The notes: generated from the letters alone by a model not told the origin. A DNA stretch of 64,000 nt from Sabethes cyaneus (GCF_943734655.1 NC_071354.1:48627544-48691543), one strand, 5' to 3'; numbered from the stretch's first letter, positions 1-11,224 are shown. Numbers and translations are program-made.

Positions 1-376
1 CCATCATTACGAAATCTCATATGCTCCTAGGGTTCGCGGACGACATCGATATCATCGGTGTTAACCGTAAAGCTGTGAAAGAAGCATATACGCATCTGTA
101 TAGAAGGAAGCTGCGAGGTTAGGGTTTATCATAAATTCTACCAAAACAAAGTATATAATGACTGGTAGAGAGCGACAGCGGATGTTGGAACTACGATGGT
201 GATAGATGCAGATACGTTTGAAGTGGTCGATGAATTTGTTTACTTTGGTACGTTAGTGACATGTGATAACGATGAGCCATGAAGTAAAAAGGCGGATAGC
301 GGCCACCAACAGGGCCTTTTACGGATTACGTAGCCAGCTGTGGTCCCGTAACCTGCAACTCCGTACAAAACCCGGG
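1..376 (+). mobile_element. RTE-clade retrotransposon fragment, RT part (left half of a split copy)
   Basis: Conceptual translation on the plus strand shows the RT catalytic box (GFADDIDIIG, around position 30-60) and, further on, the C-terminal motif VKRRIAATNRAFYGLRSQL (about 285-345) known from RTE/JAM-like elements. The frame is broken several times, so the copy is dead. Homology stops at about 370, just after LQLRTK, and the continuation of the same protein (LYKTLIFPAVLYGYEAWTL) restarts at about 4768. The 4.4 kb between is another RTE in the opposite orientation, so this copy is the older one, split by insertion. The window edge truncates its 5' side. Confidence 0.8.
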
Positions 377-383
377 ATCTTAC

Positions 384-1833
384 TTAATTGGCCTTACGTC
401 TTACGACAAGGCCTGCGCAGTATAATTTCTCCATCTGTTTCAGTCCATGGCAACTGATCTCCAGTTCCGCGGGCACCCAGTACTCGCCAGATCTCGCTCC
501 ACCTGGTCTTGCCACCTGCGATTGCGTCTTGCGTCTTGTTCCTACCGGTTTTGATGCGAAAACCATTTTTGCAGGATAGTTGTCCGGCATTCTAGCAACA
601 TGTCCTGCCCAACGTATCCGTCCAGCTTTCTGAATACTTGGTTCGCCGTAGAGACGCGCGAGCTCGTGGTTCATTCTTCGCCTCCATACACGGTTCTCTT
701 GCACTCCGCCAAAGATGGTTCTTAGCACCCGCCGTTCGAAAACTCCGAGTGCTCGAAGGTCCTCTTCTAGCAGTGTCCACGTTTCGTGCCCGTAGAGGAC
801 TACCGGTCTAATTAGCGTTTTGTACAGTGTGCACTTTGTACGGGGGCTCAAATTGTTCGACCGCAAGTGTTTGTGGAGTCCGTAGTAGGCCCGATTTTCG
901 CTGATAATACGTCTTTTAATCTCACGGCTGGTATTGTTGTCCTCTGCTGCCAGTGAGCCAAGGTATACGAACTCGTCGACTACCTCGAACTCATCCCCGT
1001 CGATTACCACGGTACTGCCCAAGCGAGCCCTGTCGCGCTCGGTCCCGCCCGTCAGCGCGGGCTTCGTTTTAGACGTATTTATCTTCAATCCAATCTTTTC
1101 TGCTTCGCGTTTCAGTCTGGTGTACTGATTTTCCACCGCCTCAAATGTTCTGCCGACAGCATCCACGTCGTCAGCAAAGCAGATAAATTGACTGGATTTA
1201 TTTAAAATCGTGCCCCGCATTTCGATCGCCGCTCGCCTTATAACACCTTCAAGCGCAATGTTGAATAGTAGGCAAGAAAGACCATCTCCTTGTCGAAGTC
1301 CCCTGCGAGATTTGAATGGGTCCGACAATCCACCCGAGATTCTCACACAGCACTGGATCCCATCCATCGTAGCCATGATAAGTCTAGTAAGCTTACCCGG
1401 AAAGCCGTTTCCGTCCAAACTTTTCCATAGCTCTTGTCGGTTTACGCTATCATATGCGGCTTTGAAATCGATGCGTGGGGACTCGGAATTCGCGGCACTT
1501 CTGGAGGATCTGCCGCAGGGTGAAGATTTGTTCTGTTGCAGACCGACCCTCCATGAAGCCGGCCTGGTAACTTCCCACAAATCTATTGGCAATTGGCGAT
1601 AGTCGATGAAAGAGGACTTGGGACAGCACTTTGTAGGCGGCATTCAGGATAGTGAAGGCTCGGTGGTTCTCACAATCCAGCTTATCACCTTTCTTATAGA
1701 TAGGGCAGATAACCCCGTCTTTCCACTCCTCCGGTAGTCGTTCGGTATCCCAAATCTTGACAATCAGTTGATGCAGACAGCCGGCCAACTTGTCCGGGCC
1801 CATTTTAATAAGTTCCGCTCCAATAGCCAGCAA
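384..1833 (-). pseudogene. RTE reverse transcriptase domain (frameshifted)
   Basis: Encodes the polymerase half of the element's single ORF. The 5' part (1833-1450) has the fingers region (GAELIKMGPDKLAG, ICPIYKKGDKLDCENHRAF, QAGFMEGRSATEQIF). The 3' part (about 1485-384) has DFKAAYDSVNRQELW, GLRQGDGLSCLLFN, the catalytic FADDVDAVG box and the RTE C-terminal region (DEFVYLGSLAAEDNN, LIRPVVLYGHETWTL, IRWAGHVARMPDN). The two parts lie in different frames that meet near 1450-1490, where a few codons of the usual HHLFVDFKAAYD block are lost. FADD is intact, but the frameshift makes the product non-functional. The upstream frame is cut at 1825 by a MITE. Confidence 0.85.
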
Positions 1834-2201
1834 ACATTTTCATATGCATATCAGAGTAACAAATGAGTTATATGTCTCTATATATACCCTGAAAAATCGT
1901 ATCTGATGCACATAACTAGCATATGCGTACTAATTTGGAGGCCATATACGTACTACAAAATATACGATAATAATTCAACTTCATAAGTCTTTGTATGCGA
2001 TAAGATCCGACTCAAGGCGATTAGTTTTCTAACGCTATACAATTCTGTACTGGAAATCGCAGGTCAATCACTTGCTATCGTCAAATACGACAGAATATAA
2101 ACCTGTGTGTATTTTATTAGGCTATATTTACGATCCTGAATTTATTAAAAGTCAATAACGATAAGTTTCGTACATTGATATAGGAGTTGGTGTTTGCTGG
2201 G
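1826..2201. mobile_element. 376-bp MITE, TA target duplication (Tc1/mariner-like)
   Basis: Flanked by TA at 1824-1825 and 2202-2203. The ends are inverted copies of GCCAGCAAACA (left) and TGTTTGCTGGG (right). The insertion splits the RTE codons between GKDG and IGAELIKMG; removing it plus one TA restores the expected junction. The interior is AT-rich without an ORF. TIR and TA duplication support a Tc1/mariner-type MITE; the exact family is not recognised. Confidence 0.85.
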
Positions 2202-2203
2202 TA

Positions 2204-3019
2204 CCATCCTTTCCCGCTGCTTTGTTGTTCTTCAGCCGCTGGATGGCTTCTTTAACTTCCCTTATCGATGGGGGTGGCACATCTTCGTCGCTTGCTGCAC
2301 CAATGTGGTCACTTCCTCCGCTATCCTGGTCTTCCGCCTGCACGCCATTCAGGTGTTCATCGTAGTGCTGCTTCCACCTTTCGATCACCGCACGGTCGTC
2401 AGTCAAGATAACTCCATCTTTATCTCACTGCACATTTCGGCCCGCGGCACGAAGCCTTTGCGAGATCCGTTGAGTCTCTGATAGAACTTCCGTTTGTCGT
2501 GAAAGCGGTACAGCTGCTCGAGTTCTTGGCACTCCTTCTCCTCTTGGTGGGGCTTCTTCTCCTTGAAGAGTCGGGTTTGCTGCCTCCGCTTCTGTTTGTA
2601 CCGCTCCACATTCTGACGGGTGGCTCTAAGCAGCATTTGTACCCGCGCTGCGTTCTTCTCAGCCAATATCTGCTGGCATTCCTCGTCAAACCATTCGTTA
2701 CGTCGATTCGGTGCCACACGGCCTAGGATGTTCTCCGGTACGCTGTTAATGGCTGTTTTCACGGCATTCCAATAGTCCTCAAGAGGGGCTTCATCCAGCT
2801 CACCCTCTTCCGGCAGCGCAGTTTCGAGAGATAACGCGTAGTTTTCGGCGACCTCCGGTTGCTTCAGTCGCGCTAGATTATACCGTGGCGAGCGGCGGTA
2901 TCGTATGTTGTTCACAACAGATAGTTTTTGACGTATCCTTACCATCACTAGGTAGTGATCCAAATCAATGTTAGCACCCGGATAGGTTCTGACGTCGATA
3001 ATGTCTGAAAAGTGCCGAC
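2204..3019 (-). pseudogene. RTE endonuclease C-terminus and EN-RT linker
   Basis: Minus-strand frame with HFSDIIDVRTYPGANIDLDH (about 3015-2955), where the usual endonuclease SDH catalytic triplet reads LDH, followed by the charged linker typical of RTE elements (WFDEECQQILAEKNAARV, RFHDKRKFYQRLNGSRKG). A frame change near 2403 leads into MTDDRAVIERWKQHYDEHLNG and ends at the TA-MITE after LKNNKAAGKDG. The upstream codons are cut at 3019 by the hAT MITE. The missing serine of the SDH motif suggests loss of endonuclease activity, though that is inferred. Confidence 0.8.
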
Positions 3020-3467
3020 CAGGGCCCGGCATCGTCGAAACAAATAAATGAAACTGACTTTCTCTTACCTTCGCTTCATACATGAAGTGACTTGCTTCGT
3101 TTGTTGAACTGAACGTTTTAAGCAAGCTTCAGTTGAAGTTGGTGACTGTTTCAATTGACGACGGCAGAAAGTCAGGTACGATTTGTTGGCATTAACAAGG
3201 TTAACTTTAATATGCGTTGCACTGTAGGAATTGTTACTCAAATTCAATTCATTTGCATTCATAGTTGCTGGTCTTCTTCTGAATATTTGATAGAAAAGTA
3301 CTAATGAAAAGTTGAAACCGATTGTCATGATGAAGTGAAACCCGTTTCGCTGACGCTGACTGAAGCCAGTTTGAAACTGAAGCAGTACTGCTTCTGTAGA
3401 AACCGAAGCTTCACTGCTTCATTGTTGAGTGACGTTTTGCAATTGAAGGTGACGTTGTAGGGCCCTG
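3020..3467. mobile_element. 448-bp hAT-type MITE
   Basis: Eight-base target duplication GTGCCGAC at 3012-3019 and 3468-3475; termini CAGGGCCC at left and GGGCCCTG at right. Excision restores the RTE endonuclease reading (DGRHFSDII). The 8-bp duplication plus CAGGG-type ends is the hAT signature. The interior has recurring GAAGCTTCAGT-like subterminal words and no transposase. Confidence 0.9.
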
Positions 3468-3475
3468 GTGCCGAC

Positions 3476-4196
3476 CATCTATTAGAACGTGGTCGATTTG
3501 TGATTCTGTCTGGTTGGGAGATCTCCAGGTGTACCGATGGTAGAGGTTATGCTGGAAGAAGGTACTACGTATGCCCATGTTCTAGGAGGCGGCGAAGTCG
3601 ACAAGTCTTAGGCCGTTTTCGTTCGTTTGCGGGTGGGCGCTGAACCGTCCAATCACCGGTTTGAATTCCTCCTCCTGACCAACCTGAGCATTACAGTCCC
3701 CGATGATAATTTTGATATCATGTCTTGGTCAGCGGTCGTATTCACGCTCCAACTGTGCGTAGAATTCGTCTTTGTCATCATCGGTACTTTCGAGGTGAGG
3801 GCTGTGCACGCTAATTATGCTTATATTGAAGAATCGGCCTTTGATTCTTAATCTGCACATTCGGAGGTTGATCGGCCACCACCCGATCACCCGCTTCTGC
3901 ATCTCGCCCATCACTATAAAAGCTGTGCCCAGCTCGTGTGTATTGCCGCAGCTCTGGTAGATGGTATGACCATCTCTATACGTACGTACCATCGTTCCTT
4001 TCCAGCATACCTCCTGCAGCGCTACGATGTCTAACTTCCGGCTCTTCACTTCTTTAGAAAGCACGTGGGTACTTCCGAGGAAATTTAGAGACCGACAGTT
4101 CCATGTTCCTAATTTCCAATCGTAAGTCCGTTTTCGTCGCCTGGGTCTTTGCCGATTGTTCCGATTAGAGTTATTATTATTACTTACGGAGTCCAT
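3476..4196 (-). pseudogene. RTE endonuclease N-terminal region
   Basis: Starts at the ATG ending at 4196 with a basic, asparagine-rich leader, then LGTWNCRSLNFLGS and DIVALQEVCWKG, the Asn- and Glu-containing motifs I and II of AP-type endonucleases, and INISIISVHSPHLE-like strand residues. The open frame runs to 3729; the rest to 3476 continues in other frames. It is separated from its C-terminus only by the hAT MITE at 3020-3467. Confidence 0.75.
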
Positions 4197-4385
4197 TGCT
4201 TTGGTTTTTTAGTGGTTCAGGCTTGCAAAGCCCGCAACCAACCCCACAGTATCGCCGGAGGGCCAACGTAGCTCGAAGGAGCCCTCCTCCCCTGTCAGCA
4301 TACGACCTTGGTTTCCACCGGGGTTGGTTACCCGATCTCCACCGAGGTTGCTCGTATCCCGGCTGGTACCACGAGGAGGTAGGAG

Positions 4386-4664
4386 CATTGGCGGAACTAG
4401 GGGGGGGCTAGGGGGGGCTAAGCCCTCCCTAGAAAAGATTTAGCCCCCCCTAGAAAAGTTGACTAAGTTTTTTAATTTTTGAAAAACCAATAGTTAGATA
4501 ACTATAGGTACGAAAAACTTCAGAGTAACGTTTATTTGCATGACTGTTATAAGATTCCAGGCATTAATGTGCATTAAATTTTAATATGCCGACGAAATAA
4601 AACGGTTGAAAAAAATTCCGGGGGCTATAGCCCCCCCTAGAAATGAGCGCTAGTTCCGCCAATG
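4386..4664. mobile_element. 279-bp hAT-type MITE with GC-rich subterminal repeats
   Basis: Eight-base duplication GGTAGGAG at 4378-4385 and 4665-4672; perfect 14-base TIRs CATTGGCGGAACTA and TAGTTCCGCCAATG. Just inside both ends are G/C-run inverted repeats (tagccccccctagaaa). TIR and duplication length fit hAT (Tip100/Zaphod-like ends). It is inserted in the 5' leader of the minus-strand RTE. Confidence 0.9.
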
Positions 4665-4767
4665 GGTAGGAGTAGGAGTTGCTAGGTCAGTGGCTGTGAA
4701 CCACTGTGGGGTCTTTTATGCCCAGTGCACAAGGCACCGATGGTACGCATTACCAAGCCGTTTACCA

Positions 4768-5180
4768 ACCGCGGGCTCTATAAGACGCTAATTTTCCCGG
4801 CGGTACTCTACGGCTACGAAGCGTGGACGTTGAAAGAGAGTGACCGACGTACTCTTGGCCATAGTAGACGAAGGAGTGTGACGGATGCGGATATTGTGAA
4901 GCGATTAAAACACGGCCGGCTGGAATGGGCTTGCCACGTAGCAAGGATGCCGGATGAGAGACCGGCGAAAACAATATTTAGCAGAGAATCCGACAGAGAC
5001 CGACGACTTCGAGGCAGATCCCGTACCCGTCGGATGAGCGGTGTTTACAAGGATAGTAGAGCAGCGGGTGTTAGGGTAAAAATGGGTAGAATACCATCCG
5101 GACTTGGAGATCTCATTGGTTCAAAAGAACTAAGTGCTCATTTGATCAAAGATTCCGTAAACAATCGGCGTGTAAGTTGA
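4768..5180 (+). mobile_element. RTE 3' fragment (right half of the split copy)
   Basis: Continues the protein broken at about 370: RGLYKTLIFPAVLYGYEAWT, then DADIVKRLKHGRLEW and CHVARMPDERPAKTIF, the C-terminal RTE motifs. The frame is open to 5180 but has diverged at its end. Together with 1-376 it forms one older plus-strand copy interrupted by the minus-strand element. Confidence 0.8.
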
Positions 5181-5419
5181 GGCGAGTCGTTTGGCACGTT
5201 ATGTCCATTTCAAAGCAGCAGCGAACACGTTACATTCTGCATTTAAATAAAAGAGAATAGGAAACAATAGAAATCATGCAAATATTGCTGAAAAGCTAAT
5301 TGTGTTGCATGCAGGCAGGGATTGTCCACTAATTTTTTTTAAACATTTTTCTCTAGTCATCACTAAACGCGAGATCTCCTCGAAGCGCGAGGCTCTGTGC
5401 GACCGTACGGATTTGCTGG
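5181..5419. other. Unassigned spacer
   Basis: AT-rich sequence between two RTE pieces; probably the 3' tail of the first and the degenerate start of the second. No motif recognised. Confidence 0.3.
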
Positions 5420-5623
5420 TCTAAACGCCGGCTTGGACGGTGAGGTTCAGGAACTGTACCATGCCATTTCTGTACATTGATAATGCTAGCATTTGCAACC
5501 TGCTTACTGACAAAACGGCGGTAGCTGTCAGGTGGAAGGAGTACTTCCAGATATTGTTGAATGGAAAGGTAAACACGGTGGTCAGCAGAAACAGGATAAG
5601 TACTGTGAGCGAAAGGAAGGAGG

Positions 5624-5658
5624 ACAACACAACAACACCAACAACAACAACAACACAG
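5624..5658. repeat. (AAC)n microsatellite
   Basis: About 35 bases of imperfect AAC/ACC triplets within the RTE linker, coding for a run of Thr when read in the RTE frame. Confidence 0.8.
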
Positions 5659-5942
5659 AAAGAGAAGGTAATCAGCGAGCTGAAAAACGGTAAGGCTGCT
5701 GGGAAGGACGGTATCTCGGCTGAACTTCTAGAAGCTGGGAGCAAGCGGGGAGTACGAAAAAATTCACGGATTCATTGTCAAGATCTGGGACCTGGGAGGA
5801 AGAATAAATGCCGGAGGAGTGGTTGGATGGCCTCATTTGCCCTATTTTCAAAAAAGAACATCGAGTCGAGTGTAAAAGCTATCGAGGCTTATTGCTCAAT
5901 TCTACTTAAAAGTCCGTCAGCGAGTATCTAGTTGGGTCTAGA

Positions 5943-6622
5943 CAGGGCTTCGACCGATCCTTTTTTTCTACCGCAGTCACACCAACGCGCATTCAAGTTC
6001 ACACCGTCCGTTTAGAGGTGGAATACGAATGCTATGCATAACACAACTGGCATTTTGCTCAGTCAAACGCCGACTGCACGCTGCAGAACGAACGGCTTCT
6101 AAAACTTTTTGACATTTTCGTTTCGATCAAGTTGCCTTTACCGTTTGGAGCAGCGAATGACTGCAAAACAGTCAAATGACTGGCAATCACCACGCTACGA
6201 AAAGCAACCGCACAATCGTATGATTCAATACTACAAAAAAACAACCACTACATGTGCATGGAAGAAGTCGGTCGGACTCCGTCCAATACAAACGAATATT
6301 TTGCTTGCGTCGGACCGACGTCCGGCTGACAAATTATTACTGTGAGCAGCCGATTTGGAGACAAAAAGAGAAACGAAAAAATACGTCACCGTATGCTTCC
6401 AGTCAGTTTGCAGTTTATATTCTCAAAGCGCAAAGCAAAACGGGAGATTGACTGTTTGCTTTTGCTGAGATGCCGCATGAATTGTACGACAGCAGCAGCG
6501 CAAGCGGCAGTTTGACTGGATTAAAAAAACGGTCAAATGATCGTTCAAAAATCGGAGTTTGAATGCGGAAAGTTCGCATTCACGGCAGTCACATTCAACT
6601 TGCGATCCCTTTTTAAGCCCTG
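5943..6622. mobile_element. 680-bp hAT-type non-autonomous element
   Basis: Eight-base duplication GGTCTAGA at 5935-5942 and 6623-6630, termini CAGGGCTT and AAGCCCTG. Subterminal repeats such as CACGGCAGTCA-like and CGATCC words occur at both sides. No transposase motif in the short ORFs inside. It interrupts the RTE copy at 5420-6925. Confidence 0.9.
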
Positions 6623-6999
6623 GGTCTAGATCTAGATTCGTGCGACGCTGAATTGGACAAAATCAGAATCCTATAACGGGTGAGACATCAACCGCTTTTG
6701 TGACGTTGGATGGATTGAGGCAAGCGGATGCACTTTATAACCTACTATTCAATATGGCTTTGGCAGGTGCAATACGACGAGCAAACGTAGAAAGGAACGG
6801 GACTATCATTACGAAATCTCACAAGCCTCTTGGTTTTGCGGATGACTTCGATATCATCGAAATTAACCGTAGAGCAGTAGAAGAGGCCTTCAGGCTTTTA
6901 AAACAGCGAGAGGATTCGAGTGTACTCAACTATCCGCCAGAAATTTGTAAACAGTATTGTGTATCATTCTACGTAGCTACGTAGCTCTTATCAGTTCGG

Positions 7000-7720
7000 T
7001 CATCTCTCCCCGGAAATGCTGCTCTCGTCCATGATTTTCCATAGCCGGGTCTGCTTTGACAAGCGAATAGCAGTTGGTTCGAATCTTAGTAGAATCAGGT
7101 CATTCGATGTCAAAGTGACTTTAGCATAGGTTTATTCTCAGGCCCCTCATTACCCTTCCTTCTTGCTGAATTCTGTATTATCCCCGATAAGGCCTATTGA
7201 CAGTGCAAAACTGACTCTTATAGCTAAATGCACGAGTTAGCTGCGCCAGGGATGGCTATAATTGTGGACAGCGGTGATATGTGGAACGAGGTGGATAAAG
7301 TAGAGAATGCATTGAAGAAAAGGGTACCCATTTAACACACAAGCACGCATAAAATTTAATAAGCATGACACTCACTCAATAGCGATTATAGCAAAAATAA
7401 AATGCAGCGCGGATTATACAGAAAACACCCGGGCAATATCACAATAGATCAACGATACTGGTCGCAGTGATGAGTCCATACAGGAAAAAATATCCTTTTA
7501 TGGTCGATGGTGTCATACGCAGCCTGCTTCAATCAATGAAATCAATGAAGAAATTGTGCGTGGAAAATCTGTATTCATGGACTTTTTGGAGGTCTACCGC
7601 AGCGTGATTATTTTATCCGCCACTGATCATTCTTCAACGAAGCTGGCTTGATAAGTTTCAACAAATCGGCTTACAATTGACGAGAGTCGCCGGAAAATGA
7701 TTTGGGAGAGTTCATGGACC
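7000..7720 (-). mobile_element. RTE fragment (minus), split by a SINE
   Basis: Minus-strand RT palm remnants: the antisense of a KIMDE-like block at about 7010-7040 and of the DFKAAYDTIDH-like block at about 7500-7560, then up to the fingers region near 7720. Expected neighbouring codons are separated by a SINE-like insert at about 7041-7490. Heavily decayed. Confidence 0.6.
7041..7490 (+). mobile_element. tRNA-derived SINE copy (same family as 18682-19170)
   Basis: Aligns by eye along its whole length with the SINE at 18682-19170: shared TCTGCTTTGACAAGCGA, a box-B-like GGTTCGAATC at about 7077, CTCAGGCCCCTC, AAGCACGCATAAAATTTAAT, ACACCCGGGC and a final GAGTCCAYACA followed by an A-rich stretch. 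The 5' tip is shorter or rearranged and I could not define a clean target duplication. Confidence 0.75.
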
Positions 7721-8185
7721 TGCCGTTTTTCTTCGGCAAGGGAAAAACAGGGAAGGTCTTCGAAAACAGTCAGGATTTGAAAATAGAGTGGCTAAAAGTG
7801 CGCTAAATATAAGGTACGGGTATTTAGCCTAGGAGAGGATCATGGAGTAGTGGCTCAGTCATTGAGAGAGTAGGTTTGGGTCCATCTTATGTAAATCGCA
7901 AAGGTTTGGTCCGCAATCAGTACGTATAATAAATGCTCAAGCGGATAACAGTATTCTTTTATTATAAAGTCTTTAAGCTTGAAGCAATGGTACGGCACTT
8001 TTGTTATATTTAGGCGTTATATCCTGCCCCGTTAAACCCAGTCGTCAGTTTCGGAACAATTTGTTTTTGGATTCGATATAGCTTCGGACAATTCCACAAT
8101 CAGTCAGACAACACCAACTTTTCAGAAACATAGCTAATATGTGTTTATTTATTCCCTGAGAGTTTCAAAAATATTCGACTTAAAA
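7721..8185. other. No recognisable feature
   Basis: AT-rich DNA without motif, repeat or coding signal that I can assign. Confidence 0.4.
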
Positions 8186-8575
8186 TTAATTTTCGGTGGT
8201 CACTTTTGTCTGTTGCATCTTTTTCGAGGTACGGAACTTTATATCATTAACTAAAAAAGAGTGTATCTTATCCTCGATCTCAATGCGATGGGAAGATGCC
8301 GAGGGTGTTGGCATTAACTGATGTATCGTATTTATCGATCGGAATACTTTCTTTGGAAATGGTCGCTTCTCTTCTATCTTAACTGATCTTTCCCCATGAG
8401 TACTAGGAAGACCAATCAAAAGTACGCCCACTTCTTTGGCTCTCTCTACCCAGAGGATACTACTCGTTGTCCGCCTTGCTGCTTTTATTTTTACTTTTCA
8501 GGTAACTCCAAGATTTATCATCGATGATGTTTTTCTCTGCACCCAGAATCAACCAACATCTGCAGCATTACTTCA
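8186..8575 (-). pseudogene. Possible Ty3/gypsy protease remnant
   Basis: Reading the minus strand from 8575, one frame gives MLQMLVDSGC, an aspartic-protease-like LVDSG motif, then with one shift a DDKSWSYLKSKN string resembling the region after the active site in gypsy proteases. The frame then shifts into a 100-residue open stretch ending at 8186. No zinc knuckle or RT adjoins, so this is at most a decayed scrap; the active-site-like motif is the only support. Confidence 0.35.
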
Positions 8576-9223
8576 GCACTCCACCCAGTTTCACCCATAG
8601 AAATTCGTCACCGTCGCTAATATTGAAAATAAAATTTTCGTCCTTCGTATTTTTATTTCGATGAGCCTCGACTGGACAATAGAATAGGTACACATTTTTC
8701 TTTTTCCAAACAAATTGGGTATTTCAGTGGAAAATTGTATCGCGAAATTTCTCCAGTTTGTCCAGAGCAACGCGCCGACCTTGCTATGAAGTCCGGGTCT
8801 CGTGTTGCTACTGTTTGTCGGGTATTCGGGGTAACAACTCACTTGGGAGTTGTTACAGGTTTTTAGTAAAATAATTTTCAACTTTCAGAGTAAATCTTTT
8901 GATGCTATGTATTTGAAGCAACCCTTCACCCTCAGTGAAGATATGTGGCCTAAACGGGCAGCTAAAAATAGTTCACGAGAATCAAAAACATTCAGCTTGT
9001 AAGTTTCTATTTCAGCTCCAACACTTTGGGAACATAAGTTACTTAGCTTTGTAATGATAATTTCATAAGAATAATCGTTACTATATTTACAGTTATATTT
9101 AAAGTTTTATAATATAGATGTTAAAAATATTTAACTAATGATTTGAGACGTCGACTAAGTTTCTTTATCCTATACTAGCTCAAACTTGTAGTACATTAGC
9201 ACAGCGAAATGTGCTGCAGTCTG
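8576..9223. other. Unassigned, downstream of the THAP gene
   Basis: AT-rich. A 96-residue minus-strand open frame at 8591-8881 has no recognisable domain. The portion close to 9223 would be the 3' UTR of the THAP gene; I see no canonical AATAAA close by. Confidence 0.3.
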
Positions 9224-9892
9224 TTATTCAAAGCTGTTGGCATCAACCGGACCTCGTCGCCTTTTTGCCGGTCGTGACCGATACAGGGCTAACTTTAGGT
9301 TTCGTTCAAGTTGTAGCTCCTTTTTTAAGGCGGCAATTTCTTTTCGATAGGATTGTTCCAAGCCATATCTACAAAAAATAGTGATGTTAAAGCGAAGTAT
9401 TTTATACCTTAAATTCGAAGCATCTTACTCAGATCTAACTTCGGTTTGAACAGCTACATCTCGTGTCTGGCGGTTTGGTGAATAACTTCTAAAATAAATT
9501 CTTTTTATAATAGGATAAAACCATAAAAACTTCATTGATACCTACCGGTCGTATTCATCGATAGCCTCCCGAACAATTTCTTTCCGTTCGCTTTCGTCGA
9601 TTTCACGCTCCTCAATGGTCACGGGTAACAGTTGACTCGGCACCGCTCCTTTCTTCAGCATCCGTTTACCAAACTCAGTATTGAGCAGAATATCCTGCAG
9701 CCGATAGTCGTCCTCCACGAAGTGGTCGGAACATATTTTGGTCCCATTTGTGTTCACCTGACTGCCACCGCCGCTCAGTTCCGCCCACAGAGCACACAAG
9801 TTTTTGTTTTTCGGGAAAAGAAAAAACTTTTTCTTCGGACCGTACTTGTTGTTTTCGTAATTTTTGCAACCAACTACGCTACACTTAACCAT
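9224..9892 (-). CDS. THAP-domain zinc-finger protein, three exons, 183 aa
   Basis: Exons 9892-9546, 9488-9429 and 9368-9224. The N-terminal 90 residues form a C2CH THAP DNA-binding domain: C4, C9, W36, C54, H57, F58 and an AVPS motif at 83-86 (family consensus AVPTIF). The introns (57 and 60 nt) have GTAGGT/TTTTAG and GTAAGA/TTGTAG borders; splicing keeps the frame and replaces an immediate stop in exon 1. The C-terminal exon encodes a basic coiled-coil-like helix (SYRKEIAALKKELQLERNLK) and ends KRRRGPVDANSFE. THAP proteins bind DNA in the nucleus; the partner and target here are unknown. It is short for the family, as in single-THAP proteins with a coiled coil. The frame is intact and splice sites are good, so probably a functional gene, although THAP domains also occur in P-element-like transposases. 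Confidence 0.85.
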
Positions 9893-11224
9893 CGTTAAGG
9901 GCTTTTCAATATCGCGCGTTACAAACGGTAAACAGTCACGCGTTAATTTGAAATAGGTAAATATAATTTTACTGGAATACAGTTTACGATAGCGATTCTG
10001 ATGACATCAGCGCGAATAATGTTTACACTCGGCTGTCGAGCTAACCTTGCTTTACACCGGACAGCGTTATATACAAACCCAGGTATATGACATCCACGGT
10101 ATATGACAAAGGGACCAACATGTGCTTGCGCTTCACATGAATGAAAGCAAAAAGTCAACTTTATTCTAAGTGTTTTGACGGTTTTGACTGTTTAGCGTTT
10201 TAATTAAAATAAAATAAATTATGTTGTGTTATAAAGCTGATTAGCTATAAACATATACAAAATTTTGTCCAATTCTAGAACTCTTCAGTCCGAACCCGTA
10301 CGATAATTTTGAAAATGCGGTTGTATGACATTTGCCCGAAAACCATCCCCCAGATTTTTTTTGCCAGAATGCAATTTGCCCGAAAACCATTCCCCAGAAA
10401 GTACCATTCCCCAGAAAAAAAATTTCCCAGAATGTACTATTCCCCAGAAATATTTTTCCCAGAATGTACCATTCGCCAGAAAACCATTTCCCAGAATAGA
10501 TTATTCTCCAAAAAATTTAATAAATGGAACCATTTTTCGCATTTTGGTGAAAACCATCTTGCGGAATATATCAATCTGCAGAAGAGTCGTACGATTTTTC
10601 CCCGAAAACGATTTTTCCCCGAAAACAATTTTCCATTTTCCAGAGTATACTATTTTCCTAAAAAAGCTTTACGCGTAGTACAAAGCAAAGCCTTGGATTA
10701 TAAACTTCGTAAGACTTGGCCGTTCTTTATCGACAGATTCCGCAATCGGTAATTGGGGTACAGGATAATTACGAAGTTACTGCAAAGATCCTACTGTCTA
10801 GTAGCGTTACGCGTAGTACAACTCTCCCGAATAGACTGTTTCATCTCTTTGTCCCGTTCTCTCGATATTTTCTTTCCCGAAATTAAATTTTTCCTAAAAA
10901 CTTTTTTCGAATAATATCATCCATTAATAAGAATATATTCTTAAGGTTAACATTGACCGTCATAAAAACAATTAAAAGTTAATCTTTTGCGTTTAAGCAG
11001 AATATGGGATAACGAAGGAAAGAAAAAAGTATTTCTTAAGATCTGCTGCTTATGGTATATGGTTTATTATGGTATTTATTTGCATTGGTTAGCGGGACAT
11101 TGGATTTTACGTGGCCATACACAAAAGAAAATATATTACTTGCACTACAAATCCTTTTTTCTTTCCCTTAAATGCAAATAAGTTATGCTCATTACAAAGT
11201 GTGACTTATTTGCCGTCTTAGTAG

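Larger units (their letters stand above)
377..4767 (-). mobile_element. RTE/JAM-like non-LTR retrotransposon, nearly full length, with three MITEs inside
   Basis: A minus-strand element reads, from right to left, a 5' leader (about 4200-4767), an apurinic-type endonuclease (from 4196), a linker, a reverse transcriptase and a C-terminal region ending at about 384. Architecture and motifs fit the RTE clade of mosquitoes (JAM-like). It lies inside an older plus-strand RTE copy (1-376 and 4768-5180). Exact ends are uncertain; a degenerate ACCCGGG-like string near both junctions could be the target duplication. Three smaller transposons interrupt it at 1826-2201, 3020-3467 and 4386-4664, each with its own target duplication, so they came later. 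Confidence 0.8.
5420..6925 (+). mobile_element. RTE-clade fragment interrupted by a hAT MITE
   Basis: The left part (5440-5931) encodes TAVAVRWKEYFQILLNGKVN and ELKNGKAAGKDGISAELLEA, the linker-to-RT start of RTE elements, then decays by frameshift. The right part (about 6690-6920) resumes with GLRQADALYNLLFNMALAGA, FADDFDIIEINRRAVEEAF. GFADDFDII retains the two catalytic Asp residues, but the intervening RT palm is deleted or scrambled. Closest in wording to the split copy at 1-376/4768-5180, so probably the same subfamily. A (ACA)n stretch at about 5624-5658 inserts a polythreonine run. Confidence 0.75.

Noticed and set aside
10309..10752. 147-residue ORF rich in Pro/Lys/Phe
   Set aside because: Translation of the CCATTCCCCAGAA repeat arm.
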